From: Chryseobacterium echinoideorum
GTDB taxonomy: Bacteria; Bacteroidota; Bacteroidia; Flavobacteriales; Weeksellaceae
DNA: 64,000 nucleotides
NCBI RefSeq assembly: GCF_007474535.1
Contig: NZ_VKNW01000003.1
Span: forward strand, 1-64,000
Direction of reading: 5' to 3'
This document shows, piece after piece, positions 8,437 through 15,328 of the stretch (position 1 is the first letter of the stretch; each line of letters opens with the position of its first letter). The position numbers were made by a program, and so were the translations under genes. Under the pieces are notes generated by a model. It was given only the letters and a program-made list of their open reading frames with translations. It made no database searches and was not told the DNA's origin.

Positions 8437-8444
8437 CAAAGTTA
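8437..8444 (-). promoter_or_regulatory. -7 box for the endonuclease I gene
   Basis: TAACTTTG on the minus strand fits TAnnTTTG and gives a leader of roughly 40 nt to the ATG at 8387. No good TTG is seen at the usual distance. Confidence 0.4.
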
Positions 8445-8554
8445 CACATTAATATTATGTTAAAATAAAAACACACTTAATATTGATTTACAATCCCTTA
8501 AACAAAATAAATTAATATACAATATAAAATTCTTTATAATTTCGTCATTTTAAG

Positions 8555-8562
8555 TATCTTTG
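8555..8562 (+). promoter_or_regulatory. -7 box for the acyl-CoA dehydrogenase gene
   Basis: TATCTTTG fits the flavobacterial -7 consensus and lies 19 bp before the ATG, so the leader is short. The -33 element is only T-rich. Confidence 0.5.
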
Positions 8563-8581
8563 GAAAATAACTATATCTAAT

Positions 8582-9721
8582 ATGAATACAGAAACGATTA
8601 ACAACATTAAAATGATAGCAGAAACAGCGAAAGAATTTGCTGAAAAAAATATCAGACCCAATATCATGGAATGGGACGAAAGCCAGACTTTCCCTAAAGA
8701 ACTTTTCCATCAATTGGGTGATATGGGCTTCATGGGAATTGTTATTCCTGAAGAATATGGAGGTTCTGGTCTGGGTTATCATGAGTATGTTGCTATTCTT
8801 GATGAAATTTCTCAGGTAGACCCATCTATCGGTCTTTCTGTAGCTGCACACAACTCGCTTTGTACTAATCATATATATGAATTTGGTAATGAAGAGCAAA
8901 GAAATAAATGGCTCCCACAACTGGCGAGCGGAAAGGTAATCGGAGCATGGGGACTTACTGAGCACAATACAGGTTCAGATTCCGGAGGAATGTCTACAAC
9001 TGCCGTTAAAGACGGTGACGAATGGGTAATCAACGGTGCCAAAAACTTTATCACTCATGCCATCTCAGGAGATATTGCTGTCGTAATGACCAGAACTGGA
9101 GAAAAAGGTGCTAAAAATAATTCTACCGCATTCGTTTTAGAAAAAGGAATGGCTGGTTTCACCTCAGGAAAAAAAGAAAACAAATTAGGAATGAGAGCTT
9201 CAGAAACCGCTGAGCTTATTTTTGATAATGTGCGTGTTCCTGATTCTCACAGATTGGGTGAAGTAGGCGAAGGCTTTAAACAGGCAATGAAAATTCTTGA
9301 CGGCGGAAGAATATCGATCGCTGCGTTGAGTCTTGGTATTGCCAAAGGAGCTTATAAAGCGGCATTGAAATATGCTAAGGAAAGAAAACAGTTCGGAAAA
9401 TCAATTGCAGATTTTCAGGCAATCAATTTCATGTTAGCTGATATGGCTACCGAAATTGATGCAGCTGAACTTTTGATCCAGAGAGCTTCTACCCTAAAGA
9501 ATACCAAACAAAAAATGACCAAAGAAGGAGCAATGGCTAAATTGTACGCTTCAGAAGCTTGTGTAAGAATTTCTAATAATGCAGTACAGATCTTCGGAGG
9601 TTATGGTTATACAAAAGATTTCCCGGCAGAAAAGTATTACAGAGATTCTAAACTTTGTACGATTGGAGAAGGAACTTCAGAAATTCAGAGATTGGTTATC
9701 GGAAGAGATATTACAAAATAA
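8582..9721 (+). CDS. Acyl-CoA dehydrogenase
   Basis: The 379-residue protein is the normal length for short- to medium-chain acyl-CoA dehydrogenases. The N-terminal helical part has GDMGFMGIVIPEEYGGSGLG. The FAD/substrate signatures are WGLTEHNTGSDSGGMST in the middle and QIFGGYGYTKDFPAEKYYRD near the C-terminus. The ending GEGTSEIQRLVIGRDI carries the conserved GEGTSEIQ with the usual region of the catalytic Glu. It would oxidise acyl-CoA to enoyl-CoA with electrons passed to ETF. Substrate chain length cannot be read from the sequence; butyryl- or isovaleryl-type is plausible. Single-gene unit with its own terminator. Confidence 0.93.
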   Translation: MNTETINNIKMIAETAKEFAEKNIRPNIMEWDESQTFPKELFHQLGDMGFMGIVIPEEYGGSGLGYHEYVAILDEISQVDPSIGLSVAAHNSLCTNHIYEFGNEEQRNKWLPQLASGKVIGAWGLTEHNTGSDSGGMSTTAVKDGDEWVINGAKNFITHAISGDIAVVMTRTGEKGAKNNSTAFVLEKGMAGFTSGKKENKLGMRASETAELIFDNVRVPDSHRLGEVGEGFKQAMKILDGGRISIAALSLGIAKGAYKAALKYAKERKQFGKSIADFQAINFMLADMATEIDAAELLIQRASTLKNTKQKMTKEGAMAKLYASEACVRISNNAVQIFGGYGYTKDFPAEKYYRDSKLCTIGEGTSEIQRLVIGRDITK

Positions 9722-9744
9722 ATTCCAAAATTAGATTTATACAG

Positions 9745-9776
9745 AGACTCAGCCTTATGGTTGGGTCTTCTTTTTT
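9745..9776 (+). terminator. Rho-independent terminator of the acyl-CoA dehydrogenase gene
   Basis: The stem agactcagcc (9745-9754) and ggttgggtct (9759-9768) has a 4-nt loop and is followed by tcttttttt-like sequence. Confidence 0.9.
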
Positions 9777-9836
9777 AGCTTAAATAATTATAGATTTTAT
9801 TTATCAAAAATTACTTTATGATAGACAAAAATATTT

Positions 9837-9844
9837 TATATTTG
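9837..9844 (+). promoter_or_regulatory. -7 box for the peroxiredoxin gene
   Basis: TATATTTG fits TAnnTTTG, 32 bp before the ATG at 9877. The upstream element is T-rich, without a clear TTG. Confidence 0.5.
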
Positions 9845-9876
9845 CACTCGTAAAATTAAATCAAAAACAAAAAATT

Positions 9877-10509
9877 ATGTCTTTAGTTGGAAAAAAATTC
9901 CCAAATGTAACCATTGATGCAATGAGTGAAATGGGCGATGATTTGAAAATCAATGTCTTTGAAGAAGCGGCTTCAAATCATCAAAAAGTACTTTTATTCT
10001 GGTATCCGAAAGATTTCACTTTCGTTTGCCCAACGGAACTTCATGCTTTTCAGGAAGCTTTACCTGAGTTTGAAAAAAGGAATACAAAAGTGATTGGTGC
10101 TTCTTGTGATACTAACGAAGTTCATTTTGCATGGTTAAATGTATCAAAAGACAACGGAGGAATTGAAGGAGTTACTTACCCTTTATTGGCTGATACTCAC
10201 AGACAATTGGCAAATATGTTGGGAATTGTAGATCAGGATTTTGAATACAATGAAGAAGGTGAAGAAGTTTTCACAGGTTCAAATGTTACTTACAGAGCAA
10301 CTTATTTAATTGATGAAACAGGAAAAATCTTCCACGAATCAGTAAACGATATGCCTCTTGGAAGAAACGTAAAAGAATATTTAAGATTAATTGATGCTTA
10401 TACTCACGTTCAGAAGCATGGTGAAGTTTGTCCTGCAAACTGGGAAGAAGGAAAAGAAGCAATGAAAGCTGACAGAACTTCTACTGCGGAGTATTTGGCT
10501 AAGAACTAA
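9877..10509 (+). CDS. Peroxiredoxin, AhpC/TSA family, typical 2-Cys
   Basis: The 210-residue protein reduces hydrogen peroxide and organic peroxides in the cytoplasm. The peroxidatic cysteine is Cys51 in DFTFVCPTEL, and the resolving cysteine is Cys185 in GEVCPANW near the C-terminus, which makes it a typical 2-Cys enzyme. Arg140 in VTYRATYLID is the usual active-site arginine. A thioredoxin gene follows 126 bp downstream and may be its reductant, although a large inverted repeat between them suggests partial uncoupling. Close to AhpC in length and motifs; I do not give the symbol because no AhpF partner is next to it. Confidence 0.95.
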   Translation: MSLVGKKFPNVTIDAMSEMGDDLKINVFEEAASNHQKVLLFWYPKDFTFVCPTELHAFQEALPEFEKRNTKVIGASCDTNEVHFAWLNVSKDNGGIEGVTYPLLADTHRQLANMLGIVDQDFEYNEEGEEVFTGSNVTYRATYLIDETGKIFHESVNDMPLGRNVKEYLRLIDAYTHVQKHGEVCPANWEEGKEAMKADRTSTAEYLAKN

Positions 10510-10529
10510 TACAATGTGTTCATTTGAAG

Positions 10530-10579
10530 ATGAGATAATTTGAAAATTTAATCACACGATTATCTAAAAATTATCTCAT
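10530..10579 (+). terminator. Large inverted repeat after the peroxiredoxin gene, possible terminator
   Basis: Perfect 12-bp arms atgagataattt (10530-10541) and aaattatctcat (10568-10579) enclose 26 nt and are followed by a short T-rich stretch. It lies 20 bp after the stop codon. It could end transcription, or it could be part of an interspersed repeat. Confidence 0.45.
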
Positions 10580-10584
10580 TTTCT

Positions 10585-10635
10585 ATTGATTGACATTTTC
10601 AAATTAATCAATTTTCAAATTTTCAAATTAAATTT
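10585..10635. repeat. A+T-rich short repeats of the form ttttcaaatt
   Basis: Three copies of ttttcaaatt lie just before the thioredoxin ATG. A similar stretch, with cattttcaaattaat shared, is found at 14341-14437 next to kdsB, so it looks like an interspersed intergenic element. Confidence 0.45.
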
Positions 10636-10944
10636 ATGTATACAGAATTGGCAGAAGATACGTTGCAGAATATTGTAAACGACAACGAAAAAGTAGTCGT
10701 GCAATACGGTGCAACATGGTGCGGAAACTGCAGAATTATGAAGCCGAAATTTAAAAAACTGGCTTCTGAAAATGAAAGCATCCCTTTTTTATATGTAGAC
10801 GCAGAAAAACTTCCTGAAAGCAGAAAACTAGCTAAAGTAGACAATTTACCCACCTTTGCCATCTTCAAAAACGGTGAACTGGTTAATCAGGTGCAGTCTA
10901 ATCAGGCAGAAAGTCTTATTAATTTATTTAATGAATTAGCATAA
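10636..10944 (+). CDS. Thioredoxin family protein
   Basis: The 102-residue protein is a single thioredoxin domain without a signal peptide. The active site is WCGNC (Cys29 and Cys32), differing from the canonical WCGPC by Asn in place of Pro, which changes the redox potential in related proteins. The cis-Pro is in VDNLPTFAIFKNGE. It follows a peroxiredoxin gene, suggesting that it reduces that enzyme or another peroxidase. Its stop overlaps the start of the next gene (taatg), so the two are translationally coupled. Confidence 0.92.
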   Translation: MYTELAEDTLQNIVNDNEKVVVQYGATWCGNCRIMKPKFKKLASENESIPFLYVDAEKLPESRKLAKVDNLPTFAIFKNGELVNQVQSNQAESLINLFNELA

Positions 10945-11192
10945 TGAAGTTACCTATCATAAGACAGTTTTATCAAAATCAGACTCCGGAAAATCTGGAA
11001 AAAACATTAGAAGTTTTGGAGAGCTTCTCTGAGTTCAGAGGTACGACAGAAGAAGATCTTAATGTAGCAGGTGAGCTTATCACCAATATTTGCGGGGCTT
11101 TGGAAGTTCACACCAATGTACAGAACGGAATGAGCGAAAAAGATGCGCTTAATTCTTTCGCACAGAAAGTTTTGGGTTCTATTGATAAATAA
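10944..11192 (+). CDS. Small conserved protein coupled to thioredoxin (DUF6952-like)
   Basis: The 82-residue protein is soluble, acidic and helical, with LEKTLEVLESFSEFRGTTEEDLNVAGELITNICGALEVH as its core in two pieces. It resembles a small family (DUF6952) that I recall beside thioredoxin genes in flavobacteria; that name is from memory. Its ATG shares one base with the thioredoxin stop, so both are made together. It has one cysteine in the ITNICGA segment. Function unknown; a chaperone-like or regulatory partner of the thioredoxin/peroxiredoxin pair is a guess. Confidence 0.75.
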   Translation: MKLPIIRQFYQNQTPENLEKTLEVLESFSEFRGTTEEDLNVAGELITNICGALEVHTNVQNGMSEKDALNSFAQKVLGSIDK

Positions 11193-11212
11193 CCTTTCAT
11201 CTGAATGAAAAT

Positions 11213-11240
11213 AAAATGCAGCTTCAATAAGCTGCATTTT
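11213..11240. terminator. Bidirectional terminator
   Basis: A perfect 12-bp stem, aaaatgcagctt (11213-11224) and aagctgcatttt (11229-11240), has a 4-nt loop. It ends the thioredoxin operon on the plus strand and the threonine aldolase gene on the minus strand. Confidence 0.9.
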
Positions 11241-12275
11241 TTATAATAACTCATTTTTCACGGTTTCAATAAACTTTTCTACTGCTTCATCAGAAGTATT
11301 CCACGAAGTGATGAGCCGAATAGCCGAATAGTTGACATCTATTTTCTTCCAGATATAGAATTCAAAATTTTCTGATAATTTATAGATAAGCTGATGATTC
11401 AGAATAGGAAAAATCTGATTGGTATAGGTTTCCGATAGAAACTCTACTCCATTGCTTCTCAGATAATTTTTAATTTTCATCGCTTGCTGATTGGCTTTTT
11501 GTGCTAAATCAAAATACAGATTTCCGGTCATCAGTTCCAAAAACTGAATTCCCAATATTCTGCCTTTGGCAAGCAAAGCTCCCTTTTGTTTAATATTAAA
11601 AGCAAAATCCTGCTGCAATTCTGCGGAATTAATAATAATAGCTTCACCAAATAAAGCTCCGTTTTTGGTTCCGCCCAGATAAAAAACATCGGTAAGTTCG
11701 GCAATATCTTTTAGTTCCAAATCACTATTTTCGGAAGCAATAGCCTGTCCGAGGCGCGCTCCGTCCATAAAAAGTAAAAGCTCTTTTTCCTTACAGAAAA
11801 CAGAAAGCTCTTGAAGCTCTTTTTTAGAATAAATGGTTCCAAGTTCCGTAGAATTGGAAATATACACCAATTTAGGCATTACCTGATGCGGAATATTCCG
11901 GTGGGCTTCCAAAACCGGAATAATATCCGATGGAGAAAGCTTCCCGTCTGATTTTTCAACTCCTAAAATTTTATGTCCGGTTGCTTCAATCGCTCCGGTT
12001 TCATTATTCAGAATATGTCCTGTAGCAGCAGAAATTACACATTGGTAAGGTTTTAAAAGAGAAGAAATGACAATCAGATTTGCCTGAGTTCCGCCGGAAA
12101 CAAAATAAATATCCGATGATGGACTGTTAATTTCAGTTCTTATTTTTTCTTTTGCTTTTTTTGAATATTCATCTTCACCATAACCCGGCTGCTGATCAAA
12201 ATTATATCTCACCAAAGCTTCCAGAATTCTGGGATGACAGCCTTCGGAATAATCGTTTTTAAAGGAAAATTTCAT
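11241..12275 (-). CDS. Low-specificity threonine aldolase-like PLP enzyme (beta-eliminating lyase family)
   Basis: The 344-residue fold-type I PLP enzyme begins FKNDYSEGCHPRILEAL. The phosphate-binding region is VSGGTQANL. Asp171 and Arg174 in FMDGARLGQA bind the cofactor, and the Schiff-base lysine is Lys204 in YLGGTKNGALFG. These are the signatures of the LtaE type, which splits L-threonine or L-allo-threonine to glycine and acetaldehyde in the cytoplasm. Convergent with the thioredoxin operon and divergent from the DtxR-type regulator, so its promoter lies in the 83 bp before 12359. Substrate specificity is inferred from family. Confidence 0.88.
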   Translation of the reverse strand: MKFSFKNDYSEGCHPRILEALVRYNFDQQPGYGEDEYSKKAKEKIRTEINSPSSDIYFVSGGTQANLIVISSLLKPYQCVISAATGHILNNETGAIEATGHKILGVEKSDGKLSPSDIIPVLEAHRNIPHQVMPKLVYISNSTELGTIYSKKELQELSVFCKEKELLLFMDGARLGQAIASENSDLELKDIAELTDVFYLGGTKNGALFGEAIIINSAELQQDFAFNIKQKGALLAKGRILGIQFLELMTGNLYFDLAQKANQQAMKIKNYLRSNGVEFLSETYTNQIFPILNHQLIYKLSENFEFYIWKKIDVNYSAIRLITSWNTSDEAVEKFIETVKNELL

Positions 12276-12328
12276 ACAGCAAAATTATAAAATCAAAGCT
12301 AATCAAGACCAGGTTTAAAAAATATTTT

Positions 12329-12356
12329 GTTAGATTTGTAATTATAAGTATCTAAC
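12329..12356. promoter_or_regulatory. Inverted repeat overlapping the promoter of the DtxR-type regulator
   Basis: Perfect arms GTTAGAT (12329-12335) and ATCTAAC (12350-12356) flank 14 nt. The left arm overlaps a -7 box TAGATTTG (12331-12338) and the right arm ends 2 bp before the TTG start. This is the expected layout for autoregulation by the metal-dependent repressor. The arms are not the textbook DtxR or MntR box. Confidence 0.5.
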
Positions 12357-12358
12357 AT

Positions 12359-13012
12359 TTGAAAGCAACACTCACAGAAGAAAATTACCTGAAAGCTTTA
12401 TTTCATGTCGTAGACGATGAGGGAAAAGTAACGATCAACGAACTGAGCAAATTTCTCAACGTAAAAATGCCGAGCGTCAACAATATGATGAAGAAGTTTG
12501 CTGAAAAAAAATGGGTTATTTACGAAACATACAAACCTCTGAAAGTGACAGAGAAAGGAAGACGCGAAGCTGCATTAGTCGTCAGAAAGCATCGTCTTAC
12601 AGAAATGTTTCTCGTTAAAAAAATGAATTTTGGTTGGGAAAATGTACACGAAATTGCAGAGCAGCTGGAACATGTGCATTCTAAAGTTTTTTTTGATAAA
12701 ATGGACGAAATTCTGGATTTTCCCAAGTTTGATCCACACGGAGAACCTATTCCCGACAAAGACGGAAATATCATTTCGCAGGATTTACAGAAATTAAGCA
12801 GCTGCAAAGTAGGGGAAACTGTCATATTTACTTCTGTTACTTTATCTGATGATGCTTTTCTTAATTATTTAACCGAAAGGAAAATTCTTCTTAACACAAA
12901 AATAAAAATTCTGAAAATTGAAGATTTTGATCAATCGGTAACCGTCGAAATTGCAGGAAAAACAGAGATTTTAAGCAAAAAGGCAACTGAAAAAATCCTA
13001 GTAAAACATTAA
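12359..13012 (+). CDS. DtxR/MntR-type metal-dependent transcriptional regulator
   Basis: The 217-residue protein has a winged-helix domain (about 1-65, TLTEENYLKALFHV, then VKMPSVNNMMKKF as the recognition helix). A dimerisation and metal-binding domain follows (about 66-140), with HKVFF-like and HEIAEQLEHVHSKVF histidines and FPKFDPHGEPIPD. It ends with a FeoA/SH3-like domain (about 150-215). With Fe2+ or Mn2+ bound it should repress metal uptake genes. The start is TTG: it is the only start that keeps the conserved N-terminal helix, and the next ATG would lose half the DNA-binding domain. The transcript leader is very short. An inverted repeat covers the promoter. Confidence 0.9.
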   Translation: MKATLTEENYLKALFHVVDDEGKVTINELSKFLNVKMPSVNNMMKKFAEKKWVIYETYKPLKVTEKGRREAALVVRKHRLTEMFLVKKMNFGWENVHEIAEQLEHVHSKVFFDKMDEILDFPKFDPHGEPIPDKDGNIISQDLQKLSSCKVGETVIFTSVTLSDDAFLNYLTERKILLNTKIKILKIEDFDQSVTVEIAGKTEILSKKATEKILVKH

Positions 13013-13037
13013 TAAAAAAAGCGGATTAAAATCCGCT
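13013..13037 (-). terminator. Terminator of the glutathione peroxidase gene
   Basis: The stem agcggat (13020-13026... ) and atccgct (13031-13037) is 7 bp with a 4-nt loop, followed on the minus strand by seven Ts. It lies between convergent genes, and only the minus side has the T-run. Confidence 0.8.
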
Positions 13038-13054
13038 CTATAATATAAGTAATA

Positions 13055-13633
13055 TTAATTAAAATATTTAGTAATTGCTTCGTCAGTTGGTTTCACTTTA
13101 CTTGGAAAACTTTCAATCAGTTTTCCGTTTTCGTCAATTAAAAATTTGGTAAAATTCCACTGGATATCGGTATCTTTTACTCCGTTTAAGTTCTTATCAG
13201 AAAGATATTTGAAAATAGGAGCCGTATCATCTCCCTTTACAGAAACTTTGGAAGCGAGGGGAAACGTTACTCCATAATTTTTCTGACAGAATGCACCGAT
13301 CTCAACATTGGATCCCGGTTCCTGTCCGCCAAAATTATTTGCGGGAAAACCTACCACAACCAATTTTTCTGCATAATCTTTAGAAATTTTTTCAAGATCT
13401 GCGTATTGCGGTGTGTAACCACATTCTGATGCTGTATTGACGATCAGAATTTTTTTTCCTTTAAAATCAGCAAAATTTATGGTTTTGCCTTCTTCCAATG
13501 CATCTACTTTATAATCATATATTGATTTTGACATAACTTGTTGGGTTTTTACTTTAGAAATATCCTTTTTTTTCTGCGCGCAGCTGTTAAAAAACATTGC
13601 AAATGAAACCATTACTATGAAAATCTTTTTCAT
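13055..13633 (-). CDS. Glutathione peroxidase family lipoprotein (thiol peroxidase)
   Basis: The 192-residue protein has a lipoprotein signal (FFNSC, lipidated Cys18). The peroxidase domain covers about 40-190. The catalytic cysteine is Cys71 in NTASECGYTPQY, the Gln is in GFPANNFGGQEPG and the Trp-Asn is in QWNFTKFLID, which completes the GPx catalytic triad. Bacterial homologues with Cys rather than selenocysteine mostly use thioredoxin instead of glutathione. Anchored on the outer side of a membrane, it should remove peroxides in the periplasm or at the surface. It follows a LolA-like gene by 20 bp in the same direction. Confidence 0.92.
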   Translation of the reverse strand: MKKIFIVMVSFAMFFNSCAQKKKDISKVKTQQVMSKSIYDYKVDALEEGKTINFADFKGKKILIVNTASECGYTPQYADLEKISKDYAEKLVVVGFPANNFGGQEPGSNVEIGAFCQKNYGVTFPLASKVSVKGDDTAPIFKYLSDKNLNGVKDTDIQWNFTKFLIDENGKLIESFPSKVKPTDEAITKYFN

Positions 13634-13653
13634 TATAGAAATTTTTTACTTAA

Positions 13654-14316
13654 TTAAAACTTAAAACTATTTACAGGGAAGACCTTATTGATTTCCACTT
13701 TGTTGAGAAGCATGACATAATCTCCGTCTTTTTTGGCACTCGAAGATTCTATCCGAAAAGGCATCATCAAATTTCCTACCTTTTTGTAATCGGAGTATGA
13801 TAATGTTTCATCTTTTTTCACTTCCTTCAAAAGCATGTAAGATCTTGTATCAAAATAGTAGTAGTTTTTGTTCACATTTTTCGTCAGTTCCACTTTGTGA
13901 CAATAGATCTCTCCTATTTTTTCTTTTCCTAAATATTTTGCTTCAAAACCTTTATTTTCCCAGTCGATAAAATCATTATCAAAGCTTTCAGCAGTATATT
14001 CTTTATATTCCTGAAGCTTATTGGTTGCATAATTCATCGCATATCCTTTTGTCCCGTCATAGCCTTCAATAGCCGTATCTTTTCCGCCTATGGTAATGAC
14101 GGTTTTGGTTAAATTGGGTCTTTGCTGATAAATTTTGATAGGATATTCATCTTTAATGCCTAAAATTACTTTTCCCTGAAGGAAGACGGAGTTCAAAAGT
14201 TTCCAATTGGTCAAGCCTCCGGATAATTCTATATTCTTGTCTATAATTTCTTTAGCAGTCTGAGCAAACGACAGTTGCGAAAATATAAGGACAAATGCTA
14301 CAAGCAATTTCTTCAT
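13654..14316 (-). CDS. Exported LolA-like protein (outer membrane lipoprotein-sorting fold)
   Basis: The 220-residue protein has a clear signal peptide (SQLSFAQ at the cleavage site). The mature part starts TAKEIIDKNIELSGGLTNWKLL, typical of the LolA/LolB-like hydrophobic cup proteins of Bacteroidota (an ELSGG with a following run of beta strands). Central strands include GYDGTKGYAMNYATNKLQEY and YLGKEKIGEIYCHKVELT. The family binds lipids or lipoproteins in the periplasm. Its exact job here is not known. It is upstream of the glutathione peroxidase lipoprotein gene and probably co-transcribed. Confidence 0.75.
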   Translation of the reverse strand: MKKLLVAFVLIFSQLSFAQTAKEIIDKNIELSGGLTNWKLLNSVFLQGKVILGIKDEYPIKIYQQRPNLTKTVITIGGKDTAIEGYDGTKGYAMNYATNKLQEYKEYTAESFDNDFIDWENKGFEAKYLGKEKIGEIYCHKVELTKNVNKNYYYFDTRSYMLLKEVKKDETLSYSDYKKVGNLMMPFRIESSSAKKDGDYVMLLNKVEINKVFPVNSFKF

Positions 14317-14340
14317 TCAATCAATTTTTTCCAAATCAAA

Positions 14341-14437
14341 TATAAGACTTTTTAATTTGAAAATTTAAAATTGAAACATTTTGAAAATTGATCCCGTAAC
14401 ATCTAATTTTCAAATTATCTAATTAATACATTTTCAA
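14341..14437. repeat. A+T-rich intergenic repeat of ttttcaaatt / aatttgaaaa units
   Basis: Several copies of aatttgaaaa and its complement lie in both orientations, and the last reaches the stop codon of kdsB. It shares cattttcaaattaat with 10585-10635. Confidence 0.45.
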
Positions 14438-15156
14438 ATTAATTTTCTGGCTTTTTCCAGATCTTCCGGCGTATCAATTCCTACTCCAACGAAATTAGTT
14501 TCAATCAGTTTAATTTTCATCCCATATTCCAAATAGCGGATGCATTCTATCTTTTCGGAAATTTCCAGAGGCTTCATTTCCAGTTTTGAAAACTGAAGCA
14601 AAGCATGCTTTCTGAAAGCGTAAACTCCGATATGCTTAAAATAATCAACATCATAAGAAATCTCTCTGTGAAAAGGAATGACAGAACGGCTAAAATATAA
14701 TGCAAAACCGTTGTTATCGGTAATTACTTTTACATTATTCGGATTTTCTATTTCTTCTTTTTCGTAGAGTTTTATTTTTAATGACGCTAAAGAGATTTCC
14801 TGATTTTCATCCTGCTTAAAAACTTCAATCAGCTGTTTCAAGGGTTCCAATTTTAAAAACGGCTCGTCACCCTGAACATTGATCACTATATCACAGTCGA
14901 TATTTTGTACTGCTTCAGCGATTCGGTCGCTTCCTGTTTCGTGCTGTCCGGTCATTACAGCTTTTCCGCCATTATTTTGAATTTCATTAAAGATAATTTC
15001 AGAATCTGTAGCTACAAAAACCTCATCAAAAAGTCCGGTTTCCACAACATTTTGATAGGTTGTTACAATCACTGTTTTTTCACCCAAAATCTGCATCAGT
15101 TTTCCGGGAAAACGGCTGGCTTCGTAGCGTGCAGGAATAACGGCTATGATTTTCAT
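14434..15156 (-). CDS. kdsB: 3-deoxy-manno-octulosonate cytidylyltransferase
   Basis: The 240-residue enzyme joins CTP and Kdo to CMP-Kdo for the lipopolysaccharide inner core, in the cytoplasm. The signatures are [15 protein letters not shown] at the N-terminus (nucleotide binding), [18 protein letters not shown] and [10 protein letters not shown], all in the usual order and spacing, and length is normal for KdsB. The C-terminal [14 protein letters not shown] is also conserved. No other Kdo gene is near it. Upstream is a G+C-rich structured intergenic element and no clear promoter. Confidence 0.96.
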   Translation of the reverse strand: MKIIAVIPARYEASRFPGKLMQILGEKTVIVTTYQNVVETGLFDEVFVATDSEIIFNEIQNNGGKAVMTGQHETGSDRIAEAVQNIDCDIVINVQGDEPFLKLEPLKQLIEVFKQDENQEISLASLKIKLYEKEEIENPNNVKVITDNNGFALYFSRSVIPFHREISYDVDYFKHIGVYAFRKHALLQFSKLEMKPLEISEKIECIRYLEYGMKIKLIETNFVGVGIDTPEDLEKARKLI

Positions 15157-15194
15157 ATTTTTCTTTCTTGAATTAAACCAGATTAGTTTTCACA

Positions 15195-15312
15195 CTTGTG
15201 TCGCAGCCCGACTTGAGCGGAGCTCTTTTTGCCGAAACAAAGTGCAGGCAAAAAAGCGGGAGCGGAAGGCGGATAAAGCTGCCATAAAAAGCCGAAGACC
15301 AAATCTCCGGCA
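15195..15312. repeat. G+C-rich structured intergenic element
   Basis: A stretch much richer in G+C than its surroundings lies between kdsB and the VIT/vWA gene. It contains gagcggagctctttttgccg and, 16 bases on, ggcaaaaaagcgggagcgg, which can pair over about 10 bp (ctttttgcc with ggcaaaaaag). No open frame of note. It resembles multi-copy intergenic elements that I recall from Chryseobacterium genomes, but I see only one copy here. Confidence 0.45.
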
Positions 15313-15328
15313 ATTTACTATCATTTAT

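Noticed and set aside
8534..8965. 143-codon minus-strand frame
   Set aside because: Antisense to the acyl-CoA dehydrogenase start and its promoter, no family features.
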